54,964 nt of DNA from an uncultured Phycisphaerales bacterium (GTDB lineage: Bacteria; Planctomycetota; Phycisphaerae; WQYP01), in assembly GCA_903868035.1 (NCBI GenBank), contig CAIPTQ010000122.1:1-54964 (forward strand), read 5' to 3'. Positions 49,234 through 54,964 of this stretch are shown here, one piece after another. The notes below the pieces were generated by a model. It searched no databases and had not been told where the DNA came from. It saw nothing but the letters and a program-made list of their open reading frames with translations. Numbering within the stretch: the stretch's first letter is position 1; every line of letters begins with the position of its first letter. Made by a program: the position numbers and the translations under genes.

Positions 49234-49704
49234 ATGGAGTACACCGTGAATAGTATCGCGCAAATTCTATCGACCGAACCCTCCGCCGACCTGCAAATTC
49301 CCGGCGCGGCGGCCACTGTAACCTTGCCCCCGGGCGGCATCCTCGCCGAGCGCTGGCCCACGCTGGGCCGGGCGCTCAGCCGCTATCAGCAGGGCACGGC
49401 CGAGTATTTCTCGCGCCTCGCCTACGACGCGGTGGAAAAAGGCCTCATCCGCCATGACGACCGCCAGCGCCTGGCGGCCGAGGCCCAGACCCTGGACATC
49501 CGCGACTTCGACGCCCAGTTGCTCATCGCCTGCGCCATCCGCCAATGGGCGCTGGACCATCGCTACGACCCGACCCCGACGCTCCGTGCGCCGGCACTCT
49601 CGTTTGAGTACCGCTCCTGGCGGCGCATCTGGACCCGCATTGCCCTGGTGCTCGGCACCGCCGCCATCCTCGACGGCATCATCCTCTGGAAATGGCTCTT
49701 CTAA
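49234..49704 (+). CDS. Tail-anchored protein, unknown function
   Basis: A 156-residue protein. The soluble part is helical (LGRALSRYQQGTAEYFSRLA, then LIRHDDRQRLAAEAQTLDIR and DFDAQLLIACAIRQWALDH) and the C-terminus ends in one membrane helix (TRIALVLGTAAILDGIILW). ATG 49234 fits the -10 position; an upstream in-frame reading adds MRQKGKSAGTLP. No family is recognised. Confidence 0.7.
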   Translation: MEYTVNSIAQILSTEPSADLQIPGAAATVTLPPGGILAERWPTLGRALSRYQQGTAEYFSRLAYDAVEKGLIRHDDRQRLAAEAQTLDIRDFDAQLLIACAIRQWALDHRYDPTPTLRAPALSFEYRSWRRIWTRIALVLGTAAILDGIILWKWLF

Positions 49705-49742
49705 CGCATCATCCCGTTTCCATTTGAATCGCGCACCCCATC

Positions 49743-49770
49743 AAGCCCAGGGATTGCAATCCCTGGGCCT
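49743..49770. repeat. Family A palindrome, intergenic copy
   Basis: AAGCCCAGGGATTGCAATCC followed by CTGGGCCT, identical to the dnaX copy except for one base at the end. It lies in the spacer before the nuclease gene. Confidence 0.85.
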
Positions 49771-49883
49771 ACGCGCTCCATCGTGTGTTGCGTGTGATTC
49801 AGTTGGGTTCAAAATAATCCGCGACATATCTGTTTTGACGCCACGCGCCGTTTTTGGGACAGTGTCCCTCACAAGGAGGCTCC

Positions 49884-50753
49884 ATGCCCCGGAAACGGAC
49901 ATCCTCTCCCAGCGCCTGGCCCGTGCTTCTCATCCTCGCCCTGCTCATCCTCGGCATCTTCGCGTACCTCACGTGGCGGAATAACCAAGCCCCCGCCAAT
50001 CCCCTGGAACAGACCGCCGACCTAATCTCCGACGACCGCCTCATCTTCGGCGGCGCCCCGCGGGCCGCGCCGGGCGCGGGCGATGAGGTGCGCTTCACCG
50101 TCCTCAAAAACAAGGGCTACATCGTGGGCTACTCCGACGCCCGCCGCGATCCGCTCTGGGTCGCCTACCGCGTGTTTCACACGGATACCCCCTACGATCT
50201 CCCCCGGCCCTCGGGCTTCAGCGCCGACCCGCGCACCGCGGCACGCGTGAAAGAGACCGACTACGCCCGCACCGGCTATGACCGCGGCCATATGGCCCCC
50301 AATTCCGACATCATGCGCGACTACGGCAAGGAGGCGCAGCTTGAAACCTTCCTGCTCTCGAATATCTGCCCGCAATCGCCGGAACTCAACGAGCGCGTGT
50401 GGGAGCGGCTGGAGGCCGACGAACGCAAATATGCCGACACCCTGGAGGAAGTCTGGGTGATCGACGGCCCGATTTTCGCCGACTTAAACGGCGGCCCGAC
50501 CCCGCGCCTCGCGTCGGGCATCGCCGTGCCGGCGGCGTTCTACAAGATTCTCATCGACGAGGAGGGCCGCGCCGGGGGCAAGCCGCGGATTTTCTCGGTC
50601 ATCATGCCCCAGGATGTGAAGGGGACGGAGCTGCCGCAGCAGTTTTTGACGACGGTGTCGGAGATCCAGAAGGAAACGCACCTGGATTTTTTCTGGAAAA
50701 TGGACGCCCAGACGCAGGCGGAGTTGGAAAACACAAAATGGAAGATGTGGTGA
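49884..50753 (+). CDS. DNA/RNA non-specific endonuclease (NucA type)
   Basis: A 289-residue membrane-anchored or exported nuclease of the NucA/EndoG family, which cuts single- and double-stranded DNA and RNA. The N-terminal helix is WPVLLILALLILGIFAYLTW. The active site TGYDRGHMAPNSDIM is the D-R-G-H motif with the catalytic His, and SNICPQSPELNERVWERLE supplies the metal-binding Asn (N-x-x-P-Q). AAGGAGG at 49873-49879 fixes ATG 49884. It converges with the next gene, whose stop lies directly after its own. Confidence 0.92.
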   Translation: MPRKRTSSPSAWPVLLILALLILGIFAYLTWRNNQAPANPLEQTADLISDDRLIFGGAPRAAPGAGDEVRFTVLKNKGYIVGYSDARRDPLWVAYRVFHTDTPYDLPRPSGFSADPRTAARVKETDYARTGYDRGHMAPNSDIMRDYGKEAQLETFLLSNICPQSPELNERVWERLEADERKYADTLEEVWVIDGPIFADLNGGPTPRLASGIAVPAAFYKILIDEEGRAGGKPRIFSVIMPQDVKGTELPQQFLTTVSEIQKETHLDFFWKMDAQTQAELENTKWKMW

Positions 50754-51014
50754 TCAGACCACCGGCGCGAACGCGGCCTTCACCATCCGCCGCGGCGCCT
50801 CACTTGCTTCCCACGTGGCGACCTCACGCTTTTCGTACTCGTCGATCTGAATGCAGACGATCCCGCTCGTGCCCGGCAGGCGGGCTTCCTGGGAAAGAAT
50901 AAAAAAATCTGCGCTGATTTGCGCAACCCTGTAACTGGTCGCGCCAATGTACAATGTCAGCCGCACATCTGCGGAAGATCGCCTCATTGCGGGTACTGGA
51001 GAAACGGTCAACAT
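50754..51014 (-). CDS. Small protein, unknown function
   Basis: An 86-residue protein: VRLTLYIGATSYRVAQISAD, then FFILSQEARLPGTSGIVCIQ and IDEYEKREVATWEASEAP. It has a beta-strand-rich, cytosolic-looking pattern and its stop touches the convergent nuclease stop. No family is recognised. Confidence 0.55.
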   Translation of the reverse strand: MLTVSPVPAMRRSSADVRLTLYIGATSYRVAQISADFFILSQEARLPGTSGIVCIQIDEYEKREVATWEASEAPRRMVKAAFAPVV

Positions 51015-51073
51015 GACACCAGTCTATCAAGGTTTAGTGCTAAATAAAACACGCGCTCGAGGTGGGTGCGGAG

Positions 51074-51595
51074 ATGCTTGACCCTGTCAAAAGCCTGGAA
51101 GACCGCATCTCGCGGTATACCGCCTCCACCGGCAAGCGCCTGGTTGCTCCACTCGGCTGCGGTCATGACGGCGATGTGTTCTCGACCGATGTCAAATCAG
51201 CGGTGAAATTCTTCCGGACTCCGGAGGATTTCCGCCGCGAACTGTACTGTTATCAGCGCCTCAAGGAATGTGCCGTTGACGAAGTTCTGGGCCATGCCGT
51301 TCCGCAGTTGTTGGGCTGGGACGAAGACCTCTTGGCGCTGGAAATGTCCATCGTCCGCCGCCCCTATCTCCTCGATTTCGCCAGCGCCTATCTGGACTGG
51401 CCGCCGGATTTTTCCCCCGAGGTCCTCGAGGAGTGGAACGATCGCAAGGCCAGGGAGTTTGGCCAACATTGGCCCACGGTGCAGCTCATCCTGGCAATCC
51501 TCGGAGACCAGTATGGGGTTTTTCTGACCGACATCCATCGTGGCAACATCGCCTTTGATTCCGACGACGCGGAGGAATGTCCCAGTTCATCGTGA
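51074..51595 (+). CDS. Minimal kinase-like protein
   Basis: A 173-residue protein with the order of landmarks of a protein-kinase-like fold: LVAPLGCGHDGDVFSTDVKS (glycine-rich loop), AVKFF (VAIK-type Lys), LLALEMSIVRRP (hinge) and FLTDIHRGNIAFDSDD (D-x-H-x-G-N catalytic loop, with a metal Asp-like acid a few residues later). At about 173 residues it is far shorter than usual kinases (about 250) and lacks an APE-type C-lobe. Similar short proteins occur in planctomycetes, in my memory only. It could be a regulatory pseudokinase or an antibiotic-kinase-like fragment. ATG 51074 is chosen over the GTG at 51062. Confidence 0.6.
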   Translation: MLDPVKSLEDRISRYTASTGKRLVAPLGCGHDGDVFSTDVKSAVKFFRTPEDFRRELYCYQRLKECAVDEVLGHAVPQLLGWDEDLLALEMSIVRRPYLLDFASAYLDWPPDFSPEVLEEWNDRKAREFGQHWPTVQLILAILGDQYGVFLTDIHRGNIAFDSDDAEECPSSS

Positions 51596-51689
51596 ACAAA
51601 ATTCCCGCCCGCAGAAGTCCCACCGGGACGCACCTTATCAACCGCCCTCTAACTTGGACGAAATCCCTCCCGCATGGTAAACCGTCTGC

Positions 51690-54600
51690 ATGTCGAATGC
51701 CCCCGCATCCTCGCCCCGCCTCTGGACCGCCCCCCAGCGCGCCGCCATCGACCACGCCCACGGCGATCTCCTCGTCTCCGCCGCCGCCGGCTCGGGCAAA
51801 ACCGCCGTCCTCGCCGAACGCTGCGCCCGCCTGGTCTGCGCGGGTGCCGCGGAAACAACCGGCCGCACCGGCATCGACAACCTCCTCGTCCTGACCTTCA
51901 CCGAGGCCGCCGCCGGCGAGATGCGCGCCCGCATCGCCGCCGCCCTCCGCGAGAAACTCCACGCCGCCCCCCCGCCCGCCCAGCGCTGGCTCCGCCGCCA
52001 GGCCGCCATGGTCGATCGCGCCAGCATCTCCACCCTCCACGCCTTCTGCATGCGCATCCTCCGCCAGCACTTCCACGAAGCCCAGGTGGACCCCGCCTTC
52101 GACATCATGGATGAAGAGGAATCCCGCCTCCTCCAGGAGGAAGTCCTCGACCAACTCCTCGCCCAATGGCACAAACTCCCCCCCGCTCCCCCCGCTCCCG
52201 CCGCTCGTAGTACCATTTGTAGACCCGTTCGTAGTACAGCCTTTAGGCTGTCGTCTCCCGCGCCCGACCCCCCCGCCCTCACCGCCGCCGCCTTCACCGA
52301 CTTCTTCGAAGCCTTCGCCCAGGGCCGCGAATCCATCTGCCGCGAACTCATCCTTGCCGTCCACCGCATGCTCGCCAGCACCGCCGACCCCGATAGGTAC
52401 ATCGCCGCCGCGCGCGGCCTCTACGGCGCGGGCGCGGAGAAAACCTTCGCCGCCTTCAACCACGAAGTGCTCCTGAACCGCCTCCGCCTGGCGCGCCTCA
52501 AAACCCAGCGCTCACTTGATGAAGTCCGCCCCCTCCTGGGCACTGAAACCATGCTCAAGGGCCTTAGTCAGGCCCTCGCCGCGCTCGATGAATCCGCCGA
52601 CCTGCTCCAAGCCAAAGGTGCCGATGCCTGGCCCACCATCATCTCGCTCCTCCAGTTCAAATGGCCCACCCTCTATCGCATCGAAACCGTCTCCGATTTC
52701 GCCGGCTTCAAGGACCGCACCTGGGAAACCATCAAACAAACCCTCAAAGACCTCGCCCCCTCCTTCGCCCCCAATCCCGCCACCATGCTCCGCGACCTGC
52801 GCGACCTGGCCCAACCACTCGAAACCCTCCTGGCGCTGACACAGCAATTCGACCACGCCTTCACCGCCGCCAAGCGCGCCGACAACCGCCTGGATTTCGC
52901 CGACCTCGAACGCCTGGCCCACAAGCTGCTCACCCAACCCCACAGCCTCGCCCGCGCCGAGCTCCGCCAGCGCTACCACTTCCTCCTGGTCGATGAATTC
53001 CAGGACATCAATCCCCTCCAGGATGCGCTGCTGAGCGCCGTGCGCAACCCCGCCGCCGCCGGCGGCCGCGGCAACCTCTTCGTCGTCGGCGACATCAAGC
53101 AGTCCATCTACGCCTTCCGCCTCGCCCAGCCCGAACTGTTCCTGGCCCGCGAACGCGCCGCCCGCCAGGCCCAGGCCGCCGATCCCGCGGCACCGTCCGC
53201 CCTGGTCCCCTTGCAGCACAATTTCCGCTCCCATCCCGATCTGCTGGCCGCCATGAACCGCATCTTCGAGAAAATCCTCACCCCCGAAGTCGTTGGTATT
53301 GATTATCAGAATGACCACGACCTGAAACCACCCATAAACCCAGGGATTCCAATCCCTGGGCCCGCGCCCTCGAACCTCACCCCCTTCTCCGGAACACCTG
53401 TGGAATTGCACCTGGTAACCATGGATTCAAGCGCGGAGGGCGAGGACGAAGAATCCGACGACCGCCCGGACCGCCCCGAACCCGACGACACGGAAAATGC
53501 CGAGGAGCGCCCCGAACTGCTGGGCGCGCTTCCCTCGCCGGAAAAATTGTCCGCCGTGGAACAGGAAGCCCAGGTCGTCGCCGAACGCATTGTCGCACTC
53601 CTCCGTGAAAACCGCGGCATCCCGGACAAAAATGGCGCCCTCACCCCCCTCCAACCCCGCCACATCGCCATCCTCCTCCGCACCATGAAGCACAAGGCCA
53701 TGATCTTCGCCCGCGCCCTGTCCGACCGCGGCATCCCCGTCCACGCGGACCTCTCCTCCGGCTTCTTCGACACCCCCGAGGTCAAGGACGCCCTGGCCCT
53801 CCTCCAAGTGCTCGACAATCCTCAGCAGGACATCCCGCTGGCCACCGTCATGCTCGGCCCCTATGGCCGTTTCACGCATGATGACCTGGCCCTCATCCGC
53901 CTGACCTTCGACCGCAAAGAGGTGCCCTTCGCCAGTGCCGTCGCGCGGTACGCGGACGATGCCCAAGCTGCCCCCGATGCGGCAACCGGCCTCCCGCCGG
54001 CCGACGTGCTGCGCAACGGCCCGCCGTTTTCCCCTGATTTGGCCGTGCGCCTGCGCGCCTTCTTCGCCACCCTCGCCCGCTGGCGCGAGTTGCTCCGCGC
54101 CCGCCCGCTCCATGAGGGCCTGGCCGAAATCTTCGCCGAGTCCAAAATCTTCGCCTACGTCGCCGGCCTGGACACCGGCCCGCAGCGCGTGGCCAATCTC
54201 CAGCTTCTTCACCAACGCGCCCTCAAGTTCTCCACCTTCAAAAAACAGGGCCTCCACCGCTTCCTGCGCTTCATCGAGAAACTCCGCGACCAGGACGCCT
54301 TCGGCCGGGGCCTGAACGCCGACGTCGGCGAGGCCCCCGTCCTCTCCGAAGCCTCCGACGTCGTCCGCATCCTCTCGATCCACAAAAGCAAGGGCCTCGA
54401 ATTCCCCGTCGTCTTCGTCTCGGGCCTCGGCGGCAAGCTCCGCCTCACCGCCCCCGGCCCGGTCCTGCTCCATCGCGATCTGGGCCTCGGCCTCTACGCC
54501 ACCGACATCGACCGCAACATCACCTACCCCTCGGCGGCGGCCCTGCGGATCGCCGACGAGCAGCAGCGGGCGTTTCGCGCCGAGGAACTCCGCCTGCTCT

Positions 54601-54964
54601 ACGTGGCCCTCACCCGCGCCCGCGAATGCCTCATCCTCACCGGCCATGTGTCCAAGGTGGCGGATATCGAAAAATGGCGGCAAGCGTGGGCGGGCCATCG
54701 CCAATCGCTGCCCGAGGATGTTCTGCTCAAGGGCACCCGTGCCCTGGATTGGCTGATGCCCGCGCTGGCCACGGGGCGCGTCGTGGCCGCGGATGCCCCG
54801 GGAAAAGCCGCGCCGGACCATCGCCTCACCATCTGCTGGGACGCCCCGGACGCCGCCGGCACCGCCCAGGTGGTGGTGTACATGCACGCCCCGCAACCCG
54901 GGACGCCGGCGAACAACGACGCGGAAGCAAAAGCCTCCGCCGCACTCCTCGCCCAAATCCTCGC
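51690..54964 (+). CDS. addA: AddA/UvrD-type helicase-nuclease, 5' part
   Basis: About 1090 residues of a superfamily 1A helicase that continues past the window. Motif I is VSAAAGSGKTAVLAER, Ia LTFTEAAAGEMRARI, II FLLVDEFQDINPLQDAL, III FVVGDIKQSIYAFRLAQPEL, V ILSIHKSKGLEFPVVFVSG and VI LLYVALTRARECLIL. The AAAGSGKT and E-A-A-A-G-E-M-R-x-R-I pattern and large size match AddA of the AddAB recombination enzyme; its C-terminal nuclease would lie beyond the edge. In frame are two palindrome copies: residues about 172-188 (RSTICRPVRSTAFRLSS, family B) and about 550-558 (NPGIPIPGP, family A). The frame stays open throughout. No addB is in view. Confidence 0.9.
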   Translation, partial: MSNAPASSPRLWTAPQRAAIDHAHGDLLVSAAAGSGKTAVLAERCARLVCAGAAETTGRTGIDNLLVLTFTEAAAGEMRARIAAALREKLHAAPPPAQRWLRRQAAMVDRASISTLHAFCMRILRQHFHEAQVDPAFDIMDEEESRLLQEEVLDQLLAQWHKLPPAPPAPAARSTICRPVRSTAFRLSSPAPDPPALTAAAFTDFFEAFAQGRESICRELILAVHRMLASTADPDRYIAAARGLYGAGAEKTFAAFNHEVLLNRLRLARLKTQRSLDEVRPLLGTETMLKGLSQALAALDESADLLQAKGADAWPTIISLLQFKWPTLYRIETVSDFAGFKDRTWETIKQTLKDLAPSFAPNPATMLRDLRDLAQPLETLLALTQQFDHAFTAAKRADNRLDFADLERLAHKLLTQPHSLARAELRQRYHFLLVDEFQDINPLQDALLSAVRNPAAAGGRGNLFVVGDIKQSIYAFRLAQPELFLARERAARQAQAADPAAPSALVPLQHNFRSHPDLLAAMNRIFEKILTPEVVGIDYQNDHDLKPPINPGIPIPGPAPSNLTPFSGTPVELHLVTMDSSAEGEDEESDDRPDRPEPDDTENAEERPELLGALPSPEKLSAVEQEAQVVAERIVALLRENRGIPDKNGALTPLQPRHIAILLRTMKHKAMIFARALSDRGIPVHADLSSGFFDTPEVKDALALLQVLDNPQQDIPLATVMLGPYGRFTHDDLALIRLTFDRKEVPFASAVARYADDAQAAPDAATGLPPADVLRNGPPFSPDLAVRLRAFFATLARWRELLRARPLHEGLAEIFAESKIFAYVAGLDTGPQRVANLQLLHQRALKFSTFKKQGLHRFLRFIEKLRDQDAFGRGLNADVGEAPVLSEASDVVRILSIHKSKGLEFPVVFVSGLGGKLRLTAPGPVLLHRDLGLGLYATDIDRNITYPSAAALRIADEQQRAFRAEELRLLYVALTRARECLILTGHVSKVADIEKWRQAWAGHRQSLPEDVLLKGTRALDWLMPALATGRVVAADAPGKAAPDHRLTICWDAPDAAGTAQVVVYMHAPQPGTPANNDAEAKASAALLAQIL
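52204..52253. repeat. Family B repeat inside helicase gene
   Basis: CTCGTAGTACCATTTGTAGA, then CCCGTTCGTAGTACAGCCTT and TAGGCTGTC, in frame. This is the fullest copy: two CGTAGTA units followed by the hairpin, matching the minus-strand copy at 1946-1980. Confidence 0.82.
53337..53362. repeat. Family A repeat inside helicase gene
   Basis: AACCCAGGGATTCCAATCCC followed by TGGGCC: the family A unit with one changed centre base (CCAA for GCAA), in frame. Confidence 0.8.

Overview
This GC-rich window (roughly 60-65% GC by eye) looks like a chromosomal segment of a planctomycete, possibly of the Phycisphaerae branch. The main evidence is a large exported protein (29828-32110) ending in the prepilin-like helix plus H-x-DG-type box (FGDGHVEF) that is expanded in Planctomycetota. 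Supporting signs are scattered single housekeeping genes instead of long operons, and many short palindromic repeats. The lineage call is inference.

Layout. 1-4.2 kb: the 3' part of folP, an AAA/DUF4143 ATPase, an MFS exporter and a MOSC protein. 4.3-6.2 kb: a TPP riboswitch followed by thiC. 6.2-7.7 kb: a REP-associated Y1 transposase (RAYT) amid its own palindromes, then a VapBC-like pair. 7.7-14.7 kb: aat, a small membrane protein, a nucleotidyltransferase pair, an ABC-F ATPase, mazEF, a second nucleotidyltransferase pair and a GH113-like glycosidase. 14.7-21.3 kb: a BrnT/antitoxin pair, ftsK-dut, prs and a short glmU-like gene. 21.5-29.6 kb: an exported protein, a 157-bp terminal-inverted-repeat element, trpF, dnaX (split at an A10 run), mnmE and yidC. 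29.8-45.9 kb: the H-x-DG protein, parDE, an acyl-CoA synthetase, an M50 protease, a large TPR lipoprotein, dedA, glpQ/ugpQ, rho, an XcyI-like restriction-modification system and small lipoproteins. 46-55 kb: a UgtP/MGDG-type glycosyltransferase, ksgA, a NucA-type nuclease, a minimal kinase-like protein and the first ~1090 residues of an AddA/UvrD-type helicase that runs off the end.

The most striking signal is a set of at least five short repeat families that sit between genes and also in frame inside conserved genes (thiC, ksgA, dnaX tau part, ABC-F, addA, the RAYT itself). In four cases they carry the stop codon of the neighbouring gene (MFS, RAYT, glmU-like, ksgA). The RAYT at 6310-7002 is a candidate mobiliser of one family, because the core of its flanking palindrome recurs inside the ABC-F gene.

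A second pattern is promoters whose -10 box lies only 4-8 nt before the start codon, implying leaderless mRNAs for about eight genes. Toxin-antitoxin-like pairs are dense: VapBC, MazEF, BrnT, ParDE and two small-ORF/nucleotidyltransferase pairs that may be an under-described type. No rRNA, tRNA or CRISPR array was recognised.
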